A DNA stretch of 64,000 nucleotides from Streptomyces candidus (GTDB taxonomy: Bacteria > Actinomycetota > Actinomycetes > Streptomycetales > Streptomycetaceae). Below are positions 6,837 to 14,623 of the stretch, in pieces (positions within the stretch are counted from its first letter, which is position 1; each line of letters begins with the position of its first letter). The stretch is from contig NZ_JACHEM010000001.1 of assembly GCF_014207445.1 (NCBI RefSeq), positions 1 through 64,000 on the forward strand, in the 5' to 3' direction. Made by a program: the position numbers and the translations under genes. Below the pieces are notes generated by a model that saw only the letters and a list, made by a program, of their open reading frames with translations, ran no database searches and was not told the origin of the DNA.

Positions 6837-8258
6837 ATGGCAGCCGCATCATCCGCAGCCCGGCCGGAGCGGTACCGCGTCGTGGCGCCCCTCGGGGAGA
6901 GCGGCACGGGACGCATGGACCTCGCACGGGACCCCGCCGGGCACCTGGTGGCGCTGAAGACCGTGCACCCGCGTATCGCCGCCGATCCGGGCTTCCGGGA
7001 ACGCTTCCGCCGCGAGACCTCGGCGGCCAGGTCCGTCCACGACGTGTACGCGGCAGCCGTGCTGGACGCGGACGCCGACGCCGAACTCCCCTGGCTGGCG
7101 AGCGAGTTCTGCGCGGGCCCCTCCCTGGTGGACACGATCAGTACGCTCGGCCCGATGGACTCGGCCGCTCTGGGCACACTCGGCGCCGCGCTCGCCCAGG
7201 CCCTGGGCGCCGTGCACGCGGCCGGTCTGGTGCACCGCGACCTCAAGCCCGCCCATGTGGTCGTCTCGCGGACCGGCCCCAAGATCCTCGACTTCGGAAC
7301 GGCGAAGGACACCGCGGACGGCAAGCTCGGCTTCCTCGCCCCGGAACAGCTCACCGGATCCGCGGGAGCCGCCGCCGTCGGTCCGCCCGCCGACGTGTTC
7401 GCCCTGGGCGCGCTACTCACCCTGTCCAGCACGGGCCGCAATCCGTACGGTTCGGGCACCGCCCGCGACGTCATGCACCGCACCCTGCACGAGGCCCCCG
7501 ACCTGCTGGGCGTGCCCGGCGGGGAGTGGCAGGGCTTCCTGCGGCGCTGTCTGGCGATGGACCCGGCCGACCGGCCGACCGGTCCGGAGGCGCTCGCCTG
7601 GTGCGCGGGACGGGCGGCGGGATCCGTTCCGTGGTGGCTGGAGGAGCCGATCCTCGGGGTCGTACGGGAGCACGAGGAAGCGCTGGCGGAACTGGTCGAC
7701 GCCGGGCCCGAGCTGGCGGAGGCCATACCGGAGGCGTTCCGCACCCCGGCTCGGCACGCTCCCGCGCCGTGGCCCGAGGGAGGCTCCCCCCGCACGCCGT
7801 CCCGGTTCGCCGCCCCACGGGCAGCCGCCCAAGCGCCTCCCGCCCCCTCGCAGGACACCCCCGCTGCTCGCGACCCACGAACGCCCCCGCGCGCGCCGAC
7901 AAACCCGTCGCTCCGCCCCGCGAACCCGCCGCACGACGACCCCACGAACCCGTCGCACCGCCACACCACGCCGCCGCACGACCCCGCGAATCCGCCGCAC
8001 CGCCCTGCCGAGCCCCCGCGCGACCCCGCGAGCGCGCCGGGCCGCCCCTCCGCCGTACCGTCACCCCCGCCGACGTCGCCCCCGGGTCCCTCCCGTGCCA
8101 CCGCCTCCGCCCGGGACACGCCTGCGGACCCCGCGCCCATGCCTGCACCGGAATGTGCAACGACCCCCGCGTCCGCGCCCGGTGCGCTCCCCACGCCCCG
8201 TCGCCGCGGATTCCCGGCTTGGATGGCGCGCTTCCTGCCCGACCGATCCGGACACTGA
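6837..8258 (+). CDS. Ser/Thr protein kinase-like protein with altered catalytic loop and Pro-rich tail
   Basis: A 473-residue protein with an N-terminal Hanks-type kinase domain (about residues 12-275). Visible elements are a weakened glycine loop LGESGTG (19-25), Lys41 in VALK, Glu60, the catalytic loop HRDLKPAH (133-140), DFG at 152-154 and APE at 168-170. The metal-binding Asn normally at position 140 is His. Residues from about 310 on are low-complexity Pro/Ala/His/Arg with repeated PANPPH-like units. It ends with a short hydrophobic/basic FPAWMARFLP segment. No transmembrane helix is seen, so it is probably cytosolic. ATG 6837 follows GAGGGG and begins just before the fold. It may be a weak kinase or a pseudokinase scaffold; the substrate is unknown. 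Confidence 0.82.
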   Translation: MAAASSAARPERYRVVAPLGESGTGRMDLARDPAGHLVALKTVHPRIAADPGFRERFRRETSAARSVHDVYAAAVLDADADAELPWLASEFCAGPSLVDTISTLGPMDSAALGTLGAALAQALGAVHAAGLVHRDLKPAHVVVSRTGPKILDFGTAKDTADGKLGFLAPEQLTGSAGAAAVGPPADVFALGALLTLSSTGRNPYGSGTARDVMHRTLHEAPDLLGVPGGEWQGFLRRCLAMDPADRPTGPEALAWCAGRAAGSVPWWLEEPILGVVREHEEALAELVDAGPELAEAIPEAFRTPARHAPAPWPEGGSPRTPSRFAAPRAAAQAPPAPSQDTPAARDPRTPPRAPTNPSLRPANPPHDDPTNPSHRHTTPPHDPANPPHRPAEPPRDPASAPGRPSAVPSPPPTSPPGPSRATASARDTPADPAPMPAPECATTPASAPGALPTPRRRGFPAWMARFLPDRSGH

Positions 8259-8337
8259 CCCGGACACTTTGCCGGTCTCGTGCCTCGCGCCGAGAGTCGG
8301 CCGTCCCCCTCCGCCGTTCTCGCGCGGGCGCGGCATC

Positions 8338-9168
8338 ATGATCCACATGACTGACGCACCCGCCCCCGCCACCTCCCCCGACCCCACTGCACCCCGCCCC
8401 ACGCCCTTCCCGCCCACCGGCCGCCGCGTCCTTGTCAGCGGGGCGTCACGCGGTCTCGGCCGCGCGCTTGCGCAGGCGTTCGCGGCCAACGGCGACCGCG
8501 TCGCCGTTCACTTCGCCTCACGGCGCGACGAGGCGCAGGCGACGCTCGCTTCGCTCTCCGGGACGGGGCACGTGCTCGTCGGCGGCGACCTGTCCGCCCC
8601 CGAGGGGGCCGTCGAAGTCGCCGGGGAGGCCGCCGACGGCCTCGGCGGACTCGACGTGCTCGTGAACAACGCCGCCGTGAACCTCCCGCATCCGCCCGCC
8701 ACCACGTCGTACGAGGACTGGGCCGCCACCTGGCAGAGCCACGTCTCCGTCAACCTCCTCGCGACGGCGCACCTCAGCCATCTCGCGGCCCACCGGATGA
8801 TCGGGCAGGGCGGCGGTGGCCGGATCGTCAACGTCGGCTCGCGCGGCGCGTTCCGGGGCGAGCCCGACCACCCCGCGTACGGAGCGACGAAAGCGGCGGT
8901 GCACGCACTGGGCCAGTCGCTCGCCGTGCACCTCGCGCCGTACGGGATCGGCGTCGCCTCCGTCGCGCCCGGGTTCTTCGAGACGGAGCGGGTGGCACAC
9001 CGGCTGGCGGGGGCCGAGGGGGAGGCGATCCGTGCGCAGAGTCCGTTCGGGCGGGTGGCATCCGCGGAGGAGGTCGCGGCAGCCGTGCTGTGGCTCGCGT
9101 CCCCGGCGGCCGAATGGGCATCCGGCACGGTGCTGGATCTCAACGGCGCGTCCTACCTGCGCACTTGA
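8338..9168 (+). CDS. Short-chain dehydrogenase/reductase, FabG-like
   Basis: A 276-residue classical SDR. The cofactor turn SGASRGLG lies at 34-41 (first ATG numbering), NNAAVN follows the fourth strand, the catalytic Ser is in NVGSRGAF and the pair is YGATK. The C-terminal ASPAAEWASGTVLDLNG matches FabG-type reductases that use NADP(H). The N-terminus carries a Pro/Thr-rich lead of about 28 residues. ATG codons at 8338 and 8347 are both possible. It lies 80 bases after the kinase-like gene in the same direction, so it may share its transcript. The substrate is unknown. Confidence 0.85.
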   Translation: MIHMTDAPAPATSPDPTAPRPTPFPPTGRRVLVSGASRGLGRALAQAFAANGDRVAVHFASRRDEAQATLASLSGTGHVLVGGDLSAPEGAVEVAGEAADGLGGLDVLVNNAAVNLPHPPATTSYEDWAATWQSHVSVNLLATAHLSHLAAHRMIGQGGGGRIVNVGSRGAFRGEPDHPAYGATKAAVHALGQSLAVHLAPYGIGVASVAPGFFETERVAHRLAGAEGEAIRAQSPFGRVASAEEVAAAVLWLASPAAEWASGTVLDLNGASYLRT

Positions 9169-9360
9169 TGCTTCTCCCGAATCCGGGCCAGGCGGCCCCT
9201 TGGCCGACGGCTCAGGCCGGCCTGGCGGACCGAGGACCCGAGGTGGGGGGCGCCAGGCGGGCACAGCGACAGCAGAGGTCAGGGGCTGGGGGCGCCCCCA
9301 AGGCGGGCCCCGGGCGGGCGGGGCCCTCAAACTCCGTGGCGCCCCGCCCCAAGGGCATGC

Positions 9361-9390
9361 CGTCCCCGGGCCCCATCGGGCCCGGGGACG
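9361..9390. terminator. Strong bidirectional hairpin
   Basis: Thirteen-base arms CGTCCCCGGGCCC (9361-9373) and GGGCCCGGGGACG (9378-9390) match perfectly around a four-base loop. It lies between the convergent SDR and the large minus-strand gene, four bases beyond the latter's stop. No clear T run follows. Confidence 0.8.
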
Positions 9391-9394
9391 TCTC

Positions 9395-10873
9395 CTAGCT
9401 CCGCGACCGCGCCTTGAAGGCCGCCTTGCGTGCCTCCTTCGCCGCACCCTTCTCCGGGTGCAGCCGCCCCACCGCCTCCAGTACCTCTGCCACCGCCGGA
9501 TGCCCGACCCGCCACGCGCGCTCGAAGAACCCCTCGTGCCGCCCGGTCAGCCCGGCGACCAGTTCCCTCAGCTCGGGCGACGCCCCGTCCGCCACCTCCA
9601 GCTGCGCGGCGATCGTGTCGACGGCCAGCCAGAACACCATCTCCTCCGGCGGCGCCGGCACCCGTGCCGAACCCTGCTCCACCAGCCACACCCGGGCGAG
9701 ACCGCCCAGTTCGAGGTCGTCGAGCTGCTCGCGTACGGCGGCCTCCGCAGCCGCTCCCACCAGGGACAGCGCCTGCTGGCAGCGCAGCCGCCGCAGTGGC
9801 CCGCCCGGGTCGACGCCGCGTGCCGCCGCCAGCAGCTCCCGTGCCGCGTCCGCGGGCTCACGCTGCGCGAGCCACTGCTCGATCTCCGCGCGGCCCGCGA
9901 GTTCGGGGAAGTGCGCGATGCCGTCGAGGAGCACGTCCGCGCCCTTGTCGGCGAGGTCTCCGACGGCCGGGGCGTCGACTCCCGCCTCCCGCATCCGCGC
10001 CCGCACCCCGTACAGGCCGAGCGGCGTCAGCCGCACCAGGCCGTACCGGGACACGTCCTCCTCGTCGAGTTCCTCGGCCACGGCGGGCGCGCCGGACTCC
10101 TCCTCCGCCATCAGCGCCTCGTCCACCGGCGTGTACTCGACGAGGCCCACCGCCTCCAGCACCTGGAACTGGTCGTCGAGCCGCATCATGGCTTCCGAGA
10201 CCTGTTCCAGTACGTCGTCGGTCGGCTCGCCCATGTCGTCGGGGAGGATCATCGAGGCGGCGAGCGCGGGCAGCGGCACCGGGGAGTCGCCCGTGCCGCC
10301 GTCTGCGACGGTCAGCAGATACAGGTTTCCGAGGACGTTCTCCAGGTCCTCCGCCTCCTGCCGCGGGTCCCAGTCCAGGGCATCGAAGTCGAGTTCGCCA
10401 CCGTCGCCGAGCAGCGCGCCGAGGTCGTCGAGCACCGGAGCGGCGGCGTCGGCGAAGGCCGTCTCGAACGCCTCCAGCCACAGCGCGAGGACGTCCTGCG
10501 GGCTGCCCTGGGCGACCAGGGCGAGTGCGTCGCCCGGCCCCGCGGTTCCCGATGCTCCCTCGGCCTCCGGGTCGTCCGGATCCGTGACCTCGACGAGCCC
10601 GGTGTCGACGGCCGTGCGCCACGCCTCGCTCGCGTACGCCGCCGCGTCCTCGGCGTCCTCGACGCCGTCCGCCGGGCCGAGGTTCAACACCTGCGCCGCT
10701 TCGCCCAGTTGCTCGTCGAAGAGATCGCCGCCCGCGTCGACCCGAGTGCCGGGAGCGACCCAGCGGGCCAGTCGGACGGCGCGGGCGAACAGCGGCGCGG
10801 CCAGCGCGTCCCGCGCCAGCTCCGCGTCCGAGTGCAGCCGCACCGGCGGCAGGGTGGGTCGGTCTTCGGACAT
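9395..10873 (-). CDS. Large acidic uncharacterised actinobacterial protein
   Basis: A 492-residue soluble protein, strongly acidic, beginning MSEDRPTLPPVRLHSDAELA. The body is mostly predicted helix with repeated Leu/Ala/Glu segments (for example VLEAVGLVEYTPVDEALM) and a central LTPLGLYGVRARMREAG that resembles a winged-helix strand-turn. The C-terminal third, with EAAVREQLDDLEL and AEVLEAVGRLHPEKGAAKEAR, looks like helical HEAT-type repeats. No enzyme motif is visible. The ATG at 10873 has GAGGAG eleven bases upstream and is preferred over 10909. I recall conserved relatives in Streptomyces without function. Confidence 0.75.
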   Translation of the reverse strand: MSEDRPTLPPVRLHSDAELARDALAAPLFARAVRLARWVAPGTRVDAGGDLFDEQLGEAAQVLNLGPADGVEDAEDAAAYASEAWRTAVDTGLVEVTDPDDPEAEGASGTAGPGDALALVAQGSPQDVLALWLEAFETAFADAAAPVLDDLGALLGDGGELDFDALDWDPRQEAEDLENVLGNLYLLTVADGGTGDSPVPLPALAASMILPDDMGEPTDDVLEQVSEAMMRLDDQFQVLEAVGLVEYTPVDEALMAEEESGAPAVAEELDEEDVSRYGLVRLTPLGLYGVRARMREAGVDAPAVGDLADKGADVLLDGIAHFPELAGRAEIEQWLAQREPADAARELLAAARGVDPGGPLRRLRCQQALSLVGAAAEAAVREQLDDLELGGLARVWLVEQGSARVPAPPEEMVFWLAVDTIAAQLEVADGASPELRELVAGLTGRHEGFFERAWRVGHPAVAEVLEAVGRLHPEKGAAKEARKAAFKARSRS

Positions 10874-10958
10874 CTGGGGGTTCTCCTCGGGGCACATGCC
10901 TGGGGGCACTTCGGTTGAGCGGCCCCCAGCGTAGACGTATTTGCACCGATCCCACCGG

Positions 10959-11013
10959 GTTCATGTACCCGTCAGGTTTCGTCCATCGGAGGATCATCCG
11001 ACAAACCTTGACA
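10959..11013 (+). promoter_or_regulatory. PHO-box-like direct repeats with a -35 hexamer
   Basis: Four units in exact 11-bp register begin at 10959 (GTTCATG), 10970 (CGTCAGG), 10981 (GTCCATC) and 10992 (GATCATC). The Streptomyces PhoP site is known as 11-bp repeats of the form GTTCACC plus four variable bases. TTGACA follows at 11008-11013, the usual position for PhoP activation. A -10 near AGAGAT (11031-11036) is weak. The downstream gene is a secreted nuclease, a sensible phosphate-starvation target. Confidence 0.5.
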
Positions 11014-11096
11014 ACACCCGTACGTACGCAAGAGATTGACGCGCGTAGAACTGTTTTTCCCACCCCCCGCCGCACTCACCTCCCCGGAGTCCCCCG

Positions 11097-12956
11097 ATGA
11101 CGTCCCGCCGTTCCCTGCCGAAGATCACCGGCCTGCCGAGAACCACCGCGGTCGCCACCCTCCTCATCACCGCCCTCGCCGCAGGCCTCCTGACCGGCGC
11201 CACGAGCGCGGCTGCGGGAGACACTGCCCCGGTCCGCATCCACGACATCCAGGGCACCACCCGCGTCTCCCCGCTCGCCGGACAGCAGGTCGCGGACGTC
11301 GAGGGCATCGTCACGGGGGTCCGTACGTACGGCTCGAAGGGCTTCTGGTTCCAGGACCCGAAGGGCGACGGCAACCCCGCCACCAGCGAGGGCGTCTTCG
11401 TCTTCACGAGCTCCGCGCCGACGGTCGCGGCCGGCGACGCGGTGAAGGTCTCGGGCACGGTCACCGAGTACATACCCGGCGGCCTGAAGTCCGGGAACCA
11501 GTCCCTGACCCAGCTCTCCAGGCCGACGGTGACGGTCGTTTCCTCCGGCAACCCGGTGCCGGCCCCGGTCGTCATCAACTCGCGTACGGTTCCGGCCCGT
11601 TACTCCCCCCAGGGGGACCCCGCCGCGGAGAACAGCATCAACGCCCTGCCCCTCGCCCCCTCCCGCTACGCCCTCGACCACTACGAGGCCCTCGAAGGCG
11701 CCAACGTACGGATCGGCACCTCCCGGGTGGTCGGCGCGTCCGACCGGCACGCCCAGCTGTGGGTCACCGTCAAGCCGTACGAGAACGACACCCGCCGCGG
11801 CGGCACCCTCTACGGCAGCTACACCTCGCAGAACACCGGCCGCCTCCAGATCCAGCAGCTGGCCCCGCTCGCCGAGCGGCCCTTCCCGAAGGCGAACGTC
11901 GGCGACGTGCTGACCGGCGGTGCCGAGGGCCCGCTGGACTTCAACCAGTACGGCGGCTACACGCTCATCGCCCGCACCCTGGGCACGGTCGCCGACCGCG
12001 GCCTCAAGCGCGAGCACACCCGCCCGCAGTCCCGCCACGAGCTGGCCGTGGCCACGTACAACGTCGAGAACCTCGATCCCGCCGACCCGCAGGAGAAGTT
12101 CGACGCCCTCGCCCGCGCGGTCGTCGACAACCTCGCCTCCCCCGACGTCGTCGCCCTGGAAGAGATCCAGGACGACAACGGCGCGAAGAACGACGGCACG
12201 GTCGGCGCCGAGGCCACCGTGCGGAAGTTCACGGACGCGATCCGCGCGGCGGGCGGCCCGGCCTACGCATGGACCTCCATCGCGCCGGAGAACAACAAGG
12301 ACGGCGGCGAACCCGGCGGCAACATCCGCCAGGTCTTCCTCCACAACCCGGCCCGCGTCTCCTTCACCCACCGTGCGGGCGGCGACGCGACGACGCCCAC
12401 CGGCGTCGTACGGGAGAAGGGGCGCGCCGCGCTCACCCTCTCCCCCGGGCGCGTCGACCCCGCGAACGCCGCCTGGGAGAACAGCCGCAAGCCGCTCGCC
12501 GCCGAGTTCTCCTTCCGCGGCAAGCCCGTCATCGTCGTCGCCAACCACTTCGGTTCCAAGGGCGGCGACGAGGCCCTGTCCTCGCACCACCAGCCGCCGG
12601 TCCGCTCCTCGGAGACCAAGCGCCTCCAGCAGGCGCAGTCGGTGAACGCCTTCGTCAAGGAGGTCCTGAAGGCCGACCGCCGGGCTAACGTCCTCGTCCT
12701 CGGCGACATCAACGACTTCGAGTTCTCCGCCACGACGAAGGCCCTGGCCGCGGACGGCGCACTGACCGCCGCCATCGAGTCCCTGCCCCGCAGCGAGCGC
12801 TACTCGTACGTCTTCCAGGGCAACAGCCAGGTCCTGGACCAGATCCTGACCAGTCCGGCCATCCGCGGCTTCAGCTACGACAGCGTGCACATCAACGCCG
12901 AGTTCGCCGACCAGAACAGCGACCACGACCCGCAGGTGCTGCGCTTCCGTCCGTAG
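11097..12956 (+). CDS. Secreted endonuclease/exonuclease/phosphatase-family nuclease
   Basis: A 619-residue exported protein. Residues 1-40 form a signal peptide (basic MTSRRSLPKITG region, hydrophobic core, AAAG end). An OB-fold-type region follows at about 45-250 with VADVEGIVTGVRTYGSKGFWFQD, as in ExeM/NucH-type nucleases. The EEP catalytic domain begins near 315 with LAVATYNVENL, continues with the acidic DVVALEEIQ and VVANHFGSKGGDE, and ends with LGDINDFEF and the closing NSDHDPQVLRF, the HD pair of this family. It probably degrades extracellular nucleic acid for phosphate. It is transcribed alone from the PHO-box-like promoter and converges with the gene stopping at 12981. Confidence 0.88.
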   Translation: MTSRRSLPKITGLPRTTAVATLLITALAAGLLTGATSAAAGDTAPVRIHDIQGTTRVSPLAGQQVADVEGIVTGVRTYGSKGFWFQDPKGDGNPATSEGVFVFTSSAPTVAAGDAVKVSGTVTEYIPGGLKSGNQSLTQLSRPTVTVVSSGNPVPAPVVINSRTVPARYSPQGDPAAENSINALPLAPSRYALDHYEALEGANVRIGTSRVVGASDRHAQLWVTVKPYENDTRRGGTLYGSYTSQNTGRLQIQQLAPLAERPFPKANVGDVLTGGAEGPLDFNQYGGYTLIARTLGTVADRGLKREHTRPQSRHELAVATYNVENLDPADPQEKFDALARAVVDNLASPDVVALEEIQDDNGAKNDGTVGAEATVRKFTDAIRAAGGPAYAWTSIAPENNKDGGEPGGNIRQVFLHNPARVSFTHRAGGDATTPTGVVREKGRAALTLSPGRVDPANAAWENSRKPLAAEFSFRGKPVIVVANHFGSKGGDEALSSHHQPPVRSSETKRLQQAQSVNAFVKEVLKADRRANVLVLGDINDFEFSATTKALAADGALTAAIESLPRSERYSYVFQGNSQVLDQILTSPAIRGFSYDSVHINAEFADQNSDHDPQVLRFRP

Positions 12957-12980
12957 TACGGGACGGCCGCCGTACGCCCG

Positions 12981-13709
12981 CTACGCCCCCGCGCCGAGCG
13001 ACAACGCGGGGGTGTAGCGCCGTACTTGGCTGCTCGCCAGGCCGGGGAACTCGTGGACGCGCCGCCACTCGGCGGGCACTTCCCCCGCCGGGCCCTTCGG
13101 TGCGTTCATCATCGCCTCGTGCGAGGCGGCGTCGACCCACTCGGCGAGGTTGAGCGCGCGGGCGCCGTCGAGGCTCACGTGGAAGTGGGCGGCGAGCGAG
13201 CCGTCGGCCACCGCCCGCGGGCCGTCGGCCTCTCCGGGCGGGCCCTCCAGCGCGGCGAACACGGTGTCCACCCATTCCCGGGCCCGTGCCCGGCCGGGCC
13301 CCTCGAAGTCCACCTCGATCAGCGCCACGCTGCCCGGCTGCCGGTCGTCACCCTCGGTGGGACTGCTGCGGTACAGGTCGTAGGAGTCGAGCCGCAGCCG
13401 CCGCACACCGGGCACGGCGGCGTCGATCTCCGCGTTCCGCTCGTCGCGCTCCCCGGCGACGAACGCCCGGTACGCCTCCTCGTTCCTCCACTGGCTGTAG
13501 TGCATGAGCGTCCTGCCGTCCTCGCCGACGTAGACGCTGTAGGAGATCAGTCCCGTGTCGGGCCAGTCCCGGGACAGCCACGCCCTCTCGATGGCGGCGA
13601 CGGCCGCCCGCTGCGCCTGGGGCGAGCCGACGTCCCAGGTGCTGACCTTGACGACGCCGACCCCCGGCCGGGTCAGGTCGGGGCGGCTGCGGGTCACGGT
13701 TGCGGTCAT
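12981..13709 (-). CDS. Antibiotic biosynthesis monooxygenase (ABM)-domain protein
   Basis: A 242-residue protein made of two ferredoxin-like ABM halves. The first has VVKVSTWDVGSPQAQRAAVAA and LISYSVYVGEDGRTLMHYSQW; the second has SVALIEVDFEGPGRARAREWV and AAHFHVSLDGARALNLAEWV. The HYSQW and NLAEW strands are the usual ABM edge. Such proteins are cofactor-free monooxygenases or heme-degrading/cyclase relatives, and a duplicated form implies an internal dimer. GAGGAG precedes the ATG at 13709; the longer reading from 13778 would add only an unlikely basic/polar lead. There is no neighbouring biosynthetic cluster, so the substrate is unknown. Confidence 0.8.
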   Translation of the reverse strand: MTATVTRSRPDLTRPGVGVVKVSTWDVGSPQAQRAAVAAIERAWLSRDWPDTGLISYSVYVGEDGRTLMHYSQWRNEEAYRAFVAGERDERNAEIDAAVPGVRRLRLDSYDLYRSSPTEGDDRQPGSVALIEVDFEGPGRARAREWVDTVFAALEGPPGEADGPRAVADGSLAAHFHVSLDGARALNLAEWVDAASHEAMMNAPKGPAGEVPAEWRRVHEFPGLASSQVRRYTPALSLGAGA

Positions 13710-13811
13710 GTCGGTCTCCTCGTCGGCGCGCCCGGGCGGGTTCCCTGCGCGGCTACGGGGATCACTCTGGGACGTCAAGTCCGGTTGAGGTCAAGCGGGT
13801 TGTCCGGTGCG

Positions 13812-14456
13812 TCACCGCGGCGGAGCGAGGTCCCACGGTGTGACGTCGAACGCGTCCACCATCCGCACGTCCTCCTCCAGCGCGAAGCTGCGCGCCGAGT
13901 GCCCCGGCCCTGCCGCGATCCTGAGCGTCTGCGCCTTCTCCACCCCGTCGTAGGGCCGCCAGTCGAGCCGGGAGTACGCGACGCCGCCGGGCGGCAGCAC
14001 CACCTCGGCATCGGCCTTCTTCCCCTCCTCGCGGACGTTCACCTCGATGTCGACGGCCGTGCCGTCGGAGGCGTAGGCCTTGACCGAGGGGCGGCCGGAG
14101 AGCCGGTAGGGCGCCGCGCCGCAGTTGGTGAGGGTGAGGGTGGCCAACCGGTGCATCAGGGCCGCCTGGATCTCTCCCATGCCGACGCGCACTCCGGCGG
14201 GGCAGTCCCGCGCGGCGGGAGGGCTGTGCGGGGCGGGAGGGCTGTGCGGGGCGCCGGCCGGCGGCGGCGCGGCGGGACGCCCCGGACCATCGGGGGCCGC
14301 AGCTCCCCGCGTCGGCGTCGGGGACACGGGAGGGGCACTGCTCCCGGCCGGCCGCGGCACTCCCTCGCCCTCCGGTACGAGGAAGCCGTCGCACCCCGTG
14401 AGGGCCAGCGCCCCGAGCAGCACCGCCGCCGCCTTCGCTCGCGTACGCACGCCCAT
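13812..14456 (-). CDS. Lipoprotein with DUF4232-like domain
   Basis: A 214-residue lipoprotein. A basic start (MGVRTRAKAA) precedes a hydrophobic stretch ending in the lipobox LALTGC, with the lipidated Cys at about residue 22. A Pro/Ala/Gly-rich linker with two repeated APHSPP units runs to about residue 80. The C-terminal part (CPAGVRVGMGEIQAALMHRL through SRLDWRPYDGV) matches the DUF4232 beta-sandwich common in Streptomyces exported proteins. The start at 14456 is set by the signal peptide. It lies 102 bases upstream of the ABM-domain gene on the same strand and may be co-transcribed with it. The role at the cell surface is unknown. Confidence 0.82.
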   Translation of the reverse strand: MGVRTRAKAAAVLLGALALTGCDGFLVPEGEGVPRPAGSSAPPVSPTPTRGAAAPDGPGRPAAPPPAGAPHSPPAPHSPPAARDCPAGVRVGMGEIQAALMHRLATLTLTNCGAAPYRLSGRPSVKAYASDGTAVDIEVNVREEGKKADAEVVLPPGGVAYSRLDWRPYDGVEKAQTLRIAAGPGHSARSFALEEDVRMVDAFDVTPWDLAPPR

Positions 14457-14548
14457 ACAGGATCCCCCCGGCTCGCGCGGACCGGCCCGCGCCTCGTCTG
14501 CGCGGATCATGTCAGACTCCGGCCGGGCACCCGCCACTCCGGCCCACC

Positions 14549-14592
14549 GTCCACTTCTGCTTATGTTTTCCCCTAAGGAAATCTAAGTGGAC
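14549..14592. promoter_or_regulatory. AT-rich inverted repeat upstream of dapA
   Basis: GTCCACTT (14549-14556) and AAGTGGAC (14585-14592) are perfect arms around a locally AT-rich core containing TTATGTTTTCCCC and two CTAAG direct repeats (14573 and 14583, 10 bp apart). It sits 32 bases before the dapA ATG and stands out in composition from its GC-rich surroundings. It is a candidate operator; the regulator is not identifiable. Confidence 0.45.
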
Positions 14593-14623
14593 CTGAACGG
14601 TCCGTGCGCCCGACACTGCGTTC

